The position numbers and the translations under genes were made by a program. This document shows, piece after piece, positions 43,840-54,965 of a DNA stretch of 64,000 nucleotides. The notes under the pieces were generated by a model, which saw only the letters and a list, made by a program, of their open reading frames with translations, was not told the DNA's origin and ran no database searches. The DNA lies in assembly GCA_030323885.1 (NCBI GenBank), contig CM059192.1, forward strand, positions 65,279,593 through 65,343,592. The letters run 5' to 3'. This DNA comes from Branchipolynoe longqiensis. Lineage: Eukaryota; Annelida; Polychaeta; Phyllodocida; Polynoidae. The first letter of the stretch is position 1. Every line of letters starts with the position of its first letter.

Positions 43840-44985
43840 ATGGGGCTTCTGTGTTCTAGTAGCTGTAAGATAGTTGTTCGGTGTTCTAGTAGCTGTAAGA
43901 TAGTTAGTTGTTCGGTGTTCTAGTAGCTGTAAGATAGCAGTTCAGTGTTCTAGTAGCTGTAAGATAGTTGTTTGGTGTTGTAGTTGCTGTGCGATGGCTG
44001 TTCAGTGTTCCAGTAGCTGTGCAATGGTTGTTCGGTGTTCTAGTAACCGTGAGACGGCTGTTCTGTGGTCTAGTAGCTGTAAGATAGTTGTTCTGTCTTC
44101 TAGTAGCTGTGAAATGGCTGTTCGGTGTTCTAGTGGCTGTGAGATGGCTGTTCTGTTTTCTAGTAGCTGTGAGATGGTTGTTCTGTGTTCTAGTAGCTGT
44201 AAGACGGCTGTTCTGTGTTCTAGTAGCTGTGAGAGGGCTGTTCTGTGTTCTAGTAGCTGTGAGATGGTTGCTCTGTGTTCTAGTAACTGTAAGATAGTTG
44301 TTCGGTGTTCTAGTAGCTGTGAAATGGCTGTTCGGTGTTCTAGTGGCTGTGAGATGGCTGTTCTGTGTTCTAGTAGCTGTGAGATGGTTGTTCTGTGTTC
44401 TAGTAGCTGTAAGACGGCTGTTCTGTGTTCTAGTAGCTCTGAGAGGGCTGTTCTATGTTCTAGTAGCTGTGAGATGGTTGCTCTGTGTTCTAGTAACTGT
44501 AAGATAGTTGTTCGGTGTTCTAGTAGCTGTGAAATGGCTGTTCGGTGTTCTAGTGGCTGTGAGATGGCTGTTCTGTTTTGTAGTAGCTGTGAGATGGCTG
44601 TTTGGTGTTCTGGTGGCTGTGATATGGTTGTTCAGTGTTCTAGTAGCTGTGCGATGGCTGTTCGGTGTTCTAGTAGCTGTGATATGGTTGTTCAGTGTTC
44701 TAGTACCTGTGAGATGGCTGTTCACTGTTCCAGTAGCTGTTAGATGGCTGTTCAGTGTTCTAGTAGCTGTGACATGGTTGTTCAGTGTTCCAGTAGCTGT
44801 GCGATGGCTGTTGGGTGTTCCAGTAGCTGTGATGTGGTTGTTCAGTGTTCTAGTTGCTGTGAGATGGCTGTTCAGTGTTCCAGTAGCTGTGAGATGGCTG
44901 TTCGGTGTTCTAGTAGCTGTGACATGGCTGTTCTGTGTTCTAGTAGCTGTGACATGGCTGATCAGTGTTCTAGTAGCTATGAGAT
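43840..44985. repeat. 30-bp GTTCTAGTAGCTGTGAGATG minisatellite
   Basis: About 38 copies of a 30-bp unit (GTTCTAGTAGCTGTGAGATG plus GCTGTTCTGT) with a 240-bp higher-order duplication visible between 44088-44300 and 44298-44510. Thirty bases make ten codons, so the apparent CSSSCEMAVL protein is a repeat artefact. Confidence 0.95.
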
Positions 44986-45389
44986 GGACGATTTGATTGA
45001 TTATAGTAAACAATTACAAGAAAAAAATGAAGAGAAAGGTTTTTTAAAAGTTCGGGTGAATGAATGGTGTCGATGTGTAGATTTTCAGATTTTCTTTTTA
45101 GCACAAAATCATGCAAGCATACTTTTGATACACTTTGTGGGATAGATTAAATACATTTAGCATTGCTAACATACTTAACACAAACAATACAGGCAACAAT
45201 AATTATTTGAATTGCTCCCAACAATAATTTTTTTTTTTTTATCACAATTGTAACTTGGAAATCAAATATTGGGTGCCCAGTTTTAGAGAATTTTTGTTTG
45301 GGGTAGGGGGTACATTAGTTGATTAAGCAGGGGAAATTTCAATCGTGGACAATTGGTCTTCCTCATTCCACTGCTCCTTGCCCGATCCT

Positions 45390-45547
45390 AGTATTAGTAG
45401 TAATGCCGAGTGCCAGGCTAGCTAGCAACAAGTATAAATATTTAAGTCATTGGTTTGACTCGGCCAAGGTTCGAACCCGTGAGCTCGAATCTCACGACCT
45501 ACCAGAACGGGAGGCAGACGCTCCAATCATTCGACCATCGCGTCTGA
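45390..45547 (-). mobile_element. S1 SINE head, antisense, just before exon 8
   Basis: The body and tRNA-like head (reverse-strand B-box GGTTCGAACC in CAAGGTTCGAACCCGTGAGC) end about 33 bp before the exon 8 acceptor. A second B-box-like string GAGCTCGAATCTCACGACC follows. Confidence 0.75.
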
Positions 45548-45579
45548 GAATGACCCTCAAACTAAGTCCTATTTGGCAG

Positions 45580-45685
45580 AGAATGATGAGTCACTCAGCC
45601 TTCAACTGGAGACGGATGAGCAGATGGACGACAAGCTGGCCATGCACCTGAGTGAGAAGTTTGCAGCCTCGCCTTGGAGCGCAAA
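45580..45685 (+). CDS. ABCG2: ABCG2-like exon 8: connector
   Basis: Starts after tcctatttggcag and ends GCAAA before gtgagt; phase 1 in and phase 2 out. The acceptor was chosen because earlier AGs either break the frame or read into a stop, and this one gives an unbroken frame: ENDESLSLQLETDEQMDDKL then AMHLSEKFAASPWSAK. This acidic linker lies between the ATPase and membrane domains and is poorly conserved, so support comes from phase and position more than identity. Confidence 0.85.
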
Positions 45686-45699
45686 GTGAGTAGCGTATC

Positions 45700-46230
45700 A
45701 GGTGCTGGTTGCTCCAACAACGCTGTCTCTGTGTCAGGGTACTTTCTGTTCAGACCCCGCTTCATCCACTCTCTTCTATCTCCTCTCAAGCTGGCGGCCG
45801 CCTCCTGGTTTGATCTCAGAAAATACTGCATGGGGAGGCCCAGTTGGCTTTTCACCTTCTAACCTCTATTACGCTCATGACTTCTACTCACCGACTTGTC
45901 ACCACAGAGCTAGGAGTCATGATTCTTTGATTCAAATCTGCTCACTTCTCTTTCCTTCAGACTACCCTCTTCTTTTTTCGCCCAAGCTTGCCACTTCTCC
46001 CCCAGACTAGGAGAGAGAGTTTCCTTGTGTGGCGCCCTTCCTTTCACTGCTGCACTTTCTTCTTTGCTGGAAACCCCGCTTTCCTGTCCCTCCTCTCCTC
46101 CCCTCCATGAAAGTCTGCATCTTTTGTTGTCTCGAGACTGATTTATCGGTGCCGATACCTAATGCTGCAATCTTTGCAGCCAGTACCGGTAAAGGTTACA
46201 AACCACCCAATTCTCTCTCTATGTGACAGG
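45700..46230. repeat. Dispersed repeat, copy at 56865-57400
   Basis: Shared landmarks, in order, with 56865-57400: CTCTTCTATCTCC, TTGGCTTTTCACCTTC-like, CACCACAGAGC, GACTGATTTATCGGTGCCGA and GGTTACAAAC. Both copies are in direct orientation. The adjoining 46230-46400 also resembles 14280-14400 (GACAACCCCATTGAAAAAGT). No coding region was recognised; it may be part of a larger transposon. Confidence 0.6.
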
Positions 46231-46534
46231 GCTGCTAGACAACCCCATTGAAAAAGTGTCTGAAGGCTAGGTTATGGATTCACAATTTAATATGCTAAAT
46301 ATATGGTTCCAATGCTCGTCTATCATAGCCGGCTATTTTTGAGTGAAGAATTGATTAAATTATGTGGATTAATAAGGCTGTAAATGTCGATTTGAGAGCA
46401 TTCTGTGGCTGCCATCTTGTTGGTTTTTGTTGTTGGTTTGTTTGCACTGTCATGCTCAATTTTTCAAATTTGGGCCAATGTAGATAATCATTGCGCATTG
46501 GAACCACCACATCTACAGTTAATTCTTACTGAAG

Positions 46535-47640
46535 CTCAACTAACTGGTAAATGACATGAGTAACACACATGACTAACTGGTAAATGGCATGAGTAACACA
46601 CACAACTAACTGGTAAATGATATGAGTAACACACATGACTAACTGGTAAATGACATGAGTAACACACACAACTAACTGGTAAATTACATAAGTAACACCC
46701 ATGGCTAACTGGTAAATGACATGAGTAACACACATGACTAACTGGTAAATGACATGAGTAACACATGACTAACTGGTAAATGACATGAGTAACACCCACG
46801 ACTAACTGGTAAATGGCATGAGTAACACACATGCCTAACTGGTAAATGACATGAGTAACGCACACAACTAACTGGTAAATGACATGAGTAATGCACATGA
46901 CTACCTGGTAAATGACATGAGTAACACACATGACTAACTGGTAAATGACATGAGTAACACACACAACTAACTGGTAAATTACATGAGTAACATGCACGGC
47001 TAACTAGTAAATCACATGAGCAACACACACGACTAAGTGGTAAATGGCATGAGTAACACATATGACTAACTGGTAAATGACATAAGTGACACAGAATCAT
47101 GACTAACTGGTAAATGACATGAGTAACACACAGCTAACTGGGAAATGACATGAGTAACACACACAACTAACTGGTAGATGACATGAGTAACATATATGAC
47201 TAACTGGTAAATGGCATGAGTAACACCCACGACTAACTGGTAAATGGCATGAGTAACACACATGCCTAACTGGTAAATGACATGAGTAACACACAATACT
47301 AACTGGTAAATGACATGAGTAACACACATGAGTAACACACAACTGACTGGTAAATGACATGAGTAACACCCATGACTAACTGTAAATGGCATGAGTAACA
47401 CACACAACTAACTGGTAAATGACATGAGTAACACACACAACTTACTGGTAAATGACATGAGTAACACACATGGCTAACTGGTAAATGACATGAGTAACAC
47501 ACATGGCTAACTGGTACATGACATGAATGATAGCATAACTGGTAAATGATGTAAATACTACTACTAACTGGTAAATGACATGAATAAACACCACTAACTG
47601 ATAAATGACATGAATAATGCCACTAACTGGGAAATGACAT
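46535..47640. repeat. 33-bp TAACTGGTAAATGACATGAG minisatellite
   Basis: About 33 copies of TAACTGGTAAATGACATGAG plus TAACACACATGAC, degrading at the right end. Confidence 0.95.
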
Positions 47641-47715
47641 GAAGAACAATCTAACTGGTCTTACAAGTCTTACAAATGCAAACATTCATGAGAAGAAATA
47701 CAAACAAGGATATAG

Positions 47716-48630
47716 CATTAAAGTTGCATAGTCCGATTGTTTTGGGTTTGGCATTTTCTTAAATAAATATATTACGTTGATCAGTATATTCTACGCTACT
47801 GTAAGTTTGAAGTGATTTTGCTTTAAATTGACTAACTTATTTGAAGTGTAGACATACAGCATTGATTTTGGTGTGCCTGTCAACATTCTGGCCCCATAAG
47901 CTTCAGCAGTAACAGGCTGTATTAAAAATACACCCTTCTATGTAGCACCAAATGTTTCAGAAGTGAACAAGTATCTAAAGGCCTGGTCACATACACGTTA
48001 GTGGATGTAGTTGAACTTAGTGGAGGCTAATGTAGTTGAAAGTAGTTGAACGTAGTGAACATAGTTGAACATAGTTGAACATACCGGCATCCATACTTCT
48101 CTGTCATGCTAACTTGGTAATAAAGTGGGTGGGCTGTGAGTTCCGATTTAATCTTTGGACATGTTCAAAAGAGCGATACGTTAGAGGCTAACATACTTTG
48201 ACGAAGTCATCATACTCTTAATGTACTCTAGTGTACTCTAATGTACTCTAGCATACTCTAGTGGCATACTTTAGTGTACTTGGACATCCTTGGACGTAGT
48301 TGAACATAGTTGAACATACGTGGATGTAGTTGAACGTACTTGGACGTGGTTGAACGTAGGTGAACGTGGTTGGACGTAGTTGAAGTAGTTGAACATACCG
48401 GCATCCGTTCCGTAACGTATTTATCCGTACCAAAACCTGCCGTACCTTAACGTTTTTCGCCATAGTTTAGCATACTTATACCACGTTTGACCCACTTTAA
48501 TCTATCCTACGTTCAACTACGTTCAGTAACGTGTATGTGACCAGGGCTTGAGTTGCACATGTACATTCAAATCTAGGTAAGCGTTTTGCATTTGGAAATT
48601 TGATGCTTTCATCAGACTACGCAGGTTTAA
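47716..48630 (+). mobile_element. MITE M1 with nested TIR element
   Basis: Left terminus TTAAAGTTGCATAGTCCGAT; right ATCAGACTACGCAGGTTTAA. M1 sequence is interrupted at 47982-48548 by a second element with inverted ends GGCCTGGTCACATACACGTT and AACGTGTATGTGACCAGGGC. The interior of the nested element is a loose TAGTTGAACGTAG repeat in both orientations. Confidence 0.8.
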
Positions 48631-48784
48631 AAAATAAACAAATAAACAAAAACTCAATTGCATGTAATGTAGCAAATTGAAACGTAGTGGATCATGCAAG
48701 ATAAGCAGACATGGTATCTCATTCTGACGTCATGCAGGCCTGGAACCGATAATGAAGATCACTCATACAAGCAGTCAGGTTAGG

Positions 48785-50197
48785 GGCCGTCCAAAGTTGT
48801 CAGCATTTTCACGGTCGTACAAAGCATACGACAGGGGCGAGGGGGCTGACAGTAAAGTATCTCAGAGACACACACACAGACACATACACACACATAGAGA
48901 CACACACACAGACACAGAGTCACACACACAGAGACACACATACAGAGACACACACAGACACACACAGACACACACAGACACAGAAACACACAGAGACACA
49001 CACAGACACACACACAGACACACCCAGCCACAGAGACACACACACAGACACACAGACATACACACAGACACAGAGATACATACACTGAGACAGAGGCAGA
49101 AACAGAGACACACACACTTAGACACAGAGACATACACAGAGACACAGAGACACACACAGACACATAGACACACACACTGAGACACAGTGACAGAAACAGA
49201 GACACAGAGACACACACACATACACAGAGACACAGAGATACACACACAGAAACAGAGACACAGATACAGAGACACAGACATAGAGACACAGACATAGAGA
49301 CACACACAGAGACACAGACACACACACATAGACAGAGGCACACACACAGACACAGAGGCACACACACAGACACAGAGACACACAAACTGAGACACAGTGA
49401 CATAAACACAGAGACACACACACAGACACAGAGATACACACACAGAAACACAGAGACACAGACACAGACACACACAGACACACACAGAGACACAGACACA
49501 CACATAGACACAGAGACACACACATAGACACAGAGACACACATAGACACAGAGACACACACAGACACACACACTGAGACACAGAGACACACACACAGAGA
49601 CACAGAGACACACACACAGACACATATACACACAGACACAAAGACACAGAGACACACACACAGAGACACAGACAGAGACACACACACACAAACACAGAGA
49701 CACACACACAAACACACAGAGACACACACACAAACACAGAGAGAGACACACACAGACACAGAGACACACACACAGACACACACACTGAGACACACAGATA
49801 CACACACAGAGACACAGAGACACACACACAGACACAGAGAGACACACACAGACACACAGACACACACAGACACAGACACACACACACACACAGATACAGA
49901 CACACACACACAGACACACACAGCAACGTGCGAGCAACGTTCCTCCAACGCGCTGGTAACGTGTGTTGACGTCCTGCCAACGCGCCGGTAACGCGCGATC
50001 CAACACGTTGGCGCGCGTCGGCGCGCGCCGACGTGTCCATTCACACGTTGCTATCCCTCAACGTGTACCGACGAGCCGGTAACGCGCTGGTAACGCGCCG
50101 GTAACGTACCGGACGTGTACCGACGTTTCGACCAAAAACCCAAAACGTCGGCATGCGTCGACCCGCGTTGGCCCGAAACGTCGTAGTGTGACAGCCC
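48785..50197. mobile_element. F2-related foldback, GACACACACAGA interior
   Basis: The right terminus CGAAACGTCGTAGTGTGACA (then GCCCC) matches the F2 terminus. The left side has only a short GGGGCCGTC match and seems rearranged. The interior is a 1.08-kb GACACACACAGACA tract (48845-49920), followed by GTAACGCGCCGGTAACG-type repeats. It ends about 57 bp before the exon 9 acceptor. Confidence 0.6.
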
Positions 50198-50253
50198 CAT
50201 TACACTGGTGACCGGCATGCTTGACTGACCTAGTGACCTACTTCCACGCTCAG

Positions 50254-50353
50254 GTTGCAGGAGAAGCTGAGTGTGGCTTGCCGGAAACCGGGCGGGGCGG
50301 ACCCGCGCGGCACGACGCCGAGCGGCGAGTTCCAGACCACCTTTAGTACCCAG
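50254..50353 (+). CDS. ABCG2: ABCG2-like exon 9: connector
   Basis: Between ccacgctcag and gtgagc, phase 2 in and phase 0 out. It reads KLQEKLSVACRKPGGADPRG, then TTPSGEFQTTFSTQ. TTFSTQ corresponds to the human TTSFCHQ at the entry to the membrane domain (connector helix). Confidence 0.9.
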
Positions 50354-50384
50354 GTGAGCCGTACCGCCGTACCACATGTAACTG

Positions 50385-51850
50385 TACCACATACACAGTG
50401 TATCTGGTACTGTAACTGTACCACATACACAGTGTGTCTGGTACTGTGACTACCACATACACAGTGTGTTGTGGTGTATTGTGACTGTACCACATACAGT
50501 GTATCTGGTACTGTAACTGTACCACATACATGGTGTGTCTGACACTGTAACTTTACCACATACACAATGTGTCTGATACTGTAATTGTACCACATACATG
50601 GTGTGTCTGGTACTGTAACTGTTCCACATACACAGTGTATCTGATACTGTAACTGTACCACATACATGGTGTGTCCGGTACTGTAACTGTACCACATACA
50701 TGGTGTGTCTAGTACTGTGACTACCACATCCATGGTGTGTCTGGTACTATAACTGTACCACACACATGGTGTCTGAGACTGTACCTTTACCACATACACA
50801 ATGTGTCTGATACTGTAACTGTAGCACATACATGGTGTGTCAAGTACTGTGACTGTACCACATACACAATGTGTCTGATACTGTAACTGTACCACATACA
50901 TGGTGTCTGGTACTGTAACTGTTCGACATACACAGTGTATCTGGTACTGTAACTGTACCACATACATGGGTGTCTGGTACTGTGACTGTACCCCATACAG
51001 TATGTGTCTGGTACTGTGACTGTACCACATACACAGTGTGCCTGGTACTGTAACTGTACCCCGCACACATGGTGTGTCTGACACTGTAACTGTACTACAT
51101 ACACAATGTGTCTGACACTAACTGTACCACATACATGGTGTGTCTGGTACTGGAACTGAACCACATAGATATGTCTGGTACTGTAAATGTACCATATACA
51201 GTATGTGTCTGGTAATGTGACTGTACCATATCCCTGGTGTGCCTGGTACTGTAACTGTACCACATACACGGTGTGTCTGATACTGTAACTGTACCACATA
51301 CACGATGTTGTCTGGTACTGGAACTGAACCACATACATGGTGTGCCTGGTACTGTACCTGTAATATATACACAGTGTATCTGGGACTGTAACTATAACAC
51401 ATAGACGGTGTGTCTGGTACTGTAACTATACCACATACACGGTGTGTCTGGTAATGTAACTGTATCACATAACGGTGTGTGTCTGGTACTGTAAGTGTAC
51501 CACATACACAGGGTATCTGGTACTGTAACTGTACCACATATAAGGTGTGTACGATACTGTAACTATGCCACATACATGGTGTGTCTGAGACGGCTGTAAC
51601 TGTACCAGATACACGGTGTGTCTGACACTGTAACTGTACCACAGACATGGTGTGTCTGAGACTGTAACTGTACCACATGCACGGTGTGTCTGATACTGTA
51701 CCTGTACCACATACATGGTGTGTCTGATACTGTAACTGTACTACATACACAGTGTCTGGTACTCTAACTGTACCACATACATGATGTGTCTGGTACTGTA
51801 GCTGTACCACATACATGATTTGTCTGATACTGTAACTGTTCCACATACAT
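50385..51850. repeat. 34-bp GTACCACATACATGGTGTGT minisatellite
   Basis: About 43 copies of GTACCACATACATGGTGTGT plus CTGGTACTGTAACT. The first half-units start about 20 bp after the exon 9 donor. Confidence 0.95.
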
Positions 51851-52020
51851 TAACTTACAGATTAACTTACAGATCCTCTTCTGGCTGATCTAGGCCATTG
51901 GGCCTGGAATGCCAGCTCGCTATGGTAAAGAAAACCCTATTTTTTGCACATATATTGAGGTCAACGGAGCCTTGAAGTCATATAATTGTGAGTGTCCTCT
52001 TTAATGTCTATCCAGCATTC

Positions 52021-53470
52021 TCTCAAATGACTGCCTCCTGGTGGTGGTGAGCTGACTGCCTCCTGGTGGCGATGAGTTGACTGCCCCCTGGTGCCGGTGA
52101 GCTGACTGCCCCCTGTTGGCGGTGAGCTGACTGCCCCCTGGTGGAGGTGAGTTGACTGCCTCCTGGTGGCGGTGAGCTGACTGCCTCCTGGTGGTGGTGA
52201 GCTGACTGCCCCCTGGTGGCGGTGAGCTGACTGCCTCCTGGTGGCGGTGAGCTGACTGCCCCCTGGTGGCGGTGAGCTGACTGCCCCCTGGTGGTGGTGA
52301 GCTGACTGCCCCCTGGTAGTGGTGAGCTGACTGCCCCCTGGTGGCGGTGAGCTGACTGCCCCCTGGTGGCGGTGAGCTGACTGCCCCCTGGTGGCGGTCA
52401 GTTGATGCACCTCGGATGGCGGTGAGTTGACTGCCCCCTGGTGGCGGTGAGCTGACTGCCCCCTGGTGGCGGTGAGCTGACTGCCCCCTGGTGGCGGTGA
52501 GTTGACTGCCCCCTGGTGGCCGTGAGTTGACTGCCCCCTGGTGGCGGTGTGCTGACTGCCCCCTGGTGGCAGTTAGCTGACTGCCCCCTGGTGGCAGTGT
52601 GCTGACTGCCCCCTGGTGGCAGTTAGCTGACTGCCTCCTGGTGGTGGTGAGTTGACTGCCCTCTGGTGGCGGTGAGCTGACTGCCTTCTGGTGGCGGTGA
52701 GTTGACTGCCCCCTGGTGGCGGTGAGCTGACTGCCCCCTGGTAGGTGACTGACTGCCTCCTGGTGGCGGTGAGTTGACTGCCCCCTGGTGGCGGTGAGCT
52801 GACTGCCCCCTGGTGGCGGTGAGTTGACTGCCCCCTGGTGGCGGTGAGCTGACTGCCCCCTGGTGGCGGTGAGCTGACTGCCCCCTGGTGGCGGTGAGCT
52901 GACTGCCCCCTGGTGGCGGTGAGCTGACTGCCCCCTGGTGGCGGTGAGCTGACTGCCCCCTGGTGGCGGTGAGCTGACTGCCCCCTGGTGGCGGTCAGTT
53001 GATGCACCTCGGATGGCGGTGAGTTGGCTGCCCCCTGGTGGCGGTCAGTTGACTGCCCCCTGGTGGCGGTGAGTTGACTGCCCCCTGGTGGCGGTGAGTT
53101 GACTGCCCCCTGGTGGCGGTGTGCTGACTGCCCCCTGGTGGCTGTTAGCTGACTGCCCCCTGGTGGCAGTGTGCTGACTGCCCCCTGGTGGCAGTGTGCT
53201 GACTGCCTCCTGGTAGTGGTGAGTTGACTGCCCTCTGGTGGTGGTGAGCTGACTGCCCCCTGGTGGCGGTGAGCTGACTGCCCCCTGGTGGCGGTGAGCT
53301 GACTGCCCCCTGGTGGCGGTGAGCTGACTTCCCCCTGGTGGCGGTGAGCTGACTGCCCCCTGGTGGCGGTGAGCTGACTGCCCCCTGTTGGCGGTGTGCT
53401 GACTGCCCCCTGGTGGCGGTGTGCTGACTGCCCCCTGGTGGTGGTGTGCTGACTGCCCCTGGAAGCGGTG
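52021..53470 (-). repeat. 25-bp minisatellite of CTCF-core-like motifs
   Basis: About 58 copies of CTGCCCCCTGGTGGCGGTGA plus GCTGA. On the minus strand each typical unit reads CCACCAGGGGGCAG, a full match to the CTCF core consensus CCASYAGRKGGCRS. I count about 40 units matching it exactly. The array fills ABCG2 intron 9 and stops about 25 bp before the exon 10 acceptor. The repeat is certain; protein binding is inference. Confidence 0.93.
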
Positions 53471-53496
53471 AGCTGACCACTTGCCTCCTCCTTCAG

Positions 53497-53562
53497 CTGC
53501 TGCACCTGTCGCGTCGCGCCGCCCTCAACATTGTCCGTAACCCACAGACGTCCGTCATGCAG
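53497..53562 (+). CDS. ABCG2: ABCG2-like exon 10
   Basis: 22 codons between cctccttcag and gtcagc, phase 0 at both ends: LLHLSRRAALNIVRNPQTSV then MQ. This matches the human QLRWVSKRSFKNLLGNPQAS stretch: the arginine-rich elbow before transmembrane helix 1. Confidence 0.93.
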
Positions 53563-53624
53563 GTCAGCACCCCGACACGCACACTGTTTTCCAGGTTGTA
53601 CCGACATACACACATATGCCTGGT

Positions 53625-54208
53625 GTGCGGAAGGTCAGGAGTTCGGTTCCCGGTCGAGTCAAACCAATGACTTTAAAATTGATACTTGTCGCTTCCTAGC
53701 CTGGCGATTAGCATTATTAGGATAGAGCAAGGACTGGTTAGCTCAGTGGCAAGCTAATGTAAACTTTAAGCTTAAAATCAAAACCTAATGACCACTAACA
53801 CAGCAAGGTGAAGACATCAGAGAAATTAATTATTGGTAACGAAACAATTATCCGATGTAGAACGAACAAACTCACAGAGGTTTGGGGGATATGGGAGAAT
53901 GCTTACAAACAGAGAAACAATGCATACAGTAGTTAGCTACACAACAACTGAAAGTGATAAAAAAGAAGGGGAGTCACAAGACTATTACTGTCTAGCAGTG
54001 AAAACAAGTCATTAGACTTAACTGTTATGGGCAGATCACAAAAAAAACACCAAAAAATGTGACTGAGTGGGATATCAGGTCATGGTGCTGGGGGCCTCAT
54101 TTCCTAATGGGGCAGCACTACAAAGTCGCCATGGGTGCGCACTGTCACAAGTCGGTATCCGCCATGATATGACCTTAGATGTTGCCAGGGCGTAAAACTC
54201 CAACAACC
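53625..54208 (+). mobile_element. S1 SINE split by a 295-bp insertion
   Basis: The head and first half (to 53760) and the rest of the body and tail (from 54056, ending GGCGTAAAACTCCAACAACC) form one S1 copy. Between them 53761-54055 is foreign sequence flanked by AATGT on both sides (53756-53760, 54056-54060), the base string of the uninterrupted SINE. Confidence 0.85.
53761..54055. mobile_element. 295-bp insertion with A-rich end
   Basis: Inserted in a SINE with a 5-bp AATGT duplication. The right end is A-rich (ACAAAAAAAACACCAAAAAA), as expected of a retroposed sequence. It contains a 60-codon frame (53833-54015, +) of normal composition without a recognisable domain. Confidence 0.6.
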
Positions 54209-54471
54209 AACCATATACATACATGTACACACATACCTACACACATGAACACACACACGCAATTCCTTAATCAGCAGTTCTGGGCCGCCAGACTAGCTGA
54301 AATAAACTTATCTTTATTTTATAAATAAGGTTTCTTTAAAATATAAAATAAAATAATTAAAAGATTAAAAAATCTCGAGCCTTGCAATTTTATTTGAAAT
54401 AAAGCAATACTTAGTGATTCCCACGATCTGTTTGAATCTCCGATTAGCAATGTTCTATTTGGTATTTGTAG

Positions 54472-54554
54472 CTGATGGTGACACTGGTCTTTGCCTTTCT
54501 CGTGGGACTCATTTACTTCCGAATGGAGCTCAACAGAGCAGGTCTCCAGAACAG
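54472..54554 (+). CDS. ABCG2: ABCG2-like exon 11: transmembrane helix 1-2
   Basis: Between gtatttgtag and gtgtgt, phase 0 in and phase 2 out: LMVTLVFAFLVGLIYFRMEL then NRAGLQNR. It is a hydrophobic helix followed by the conserved GIQNRAG-type segment of ABCG2 (here AGLQNR). Confidence 0.94.
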
Positions 54555-54679
54555 GTGTGTATTAGGTTGTAAAGTCCATGGCTGACATCTGTGGTTGTGT
54601 AGGCAGGCTATAATGAAATCAATACAGGCAAGAAGAGAAAGGAAGAGTATAAAGAATGAAAGTAGAGAGAGCTTGTACC

Positions 54680-54955
54680 CTCAGGTTTATTATTATACAG
54701 TGGAACATGGATCTGATGTGGCATACCACCTGACCGCGCTCTCCAATGAGCATCAAGCATTTACAGCTCCACCAATGAACATCAAGCATTCCTGGTCAGC
54801 ATGGCTACCGTGATCTGCCCACCACCACCATGCGGTGTGGCTGCTTGGCCACCACCTGCCTGAGCTGAGTGTGTGGTGATTCGTGACTAATTGGGGGAGA
54901 GGGGGTAGTGGGTAGAGCTCCAAAGGCCCCTTACACACTATCTCCTAGTGCCCTA
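54680..54955. repeat. Dispersed 270-bp repeat, inverted to 40870
   Basis: GTACCCTCAGGTTTATTATT to GGTAGTGGGTAGAGCTC, the reverse complement of 40870-41130. It lies directly beside the 3' end of the LINE. Confidence 0.72.
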
Positions 54956-54965
54956 TCACACTATC

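Noticed and set aside
43994..44996. A CSSSCEMAVL repeat protein
   Set aside because: A 30-bp minisatellite inside an ABCG2 intron, with competing open frames on both strands.
45536..45579. An earlier acceptor for exon 8 (after GCGTCTGAG)
   Set aside because: Joined to exon 7 in phase it gives an immediate TGA; the AG at 45579 keeps the frame.
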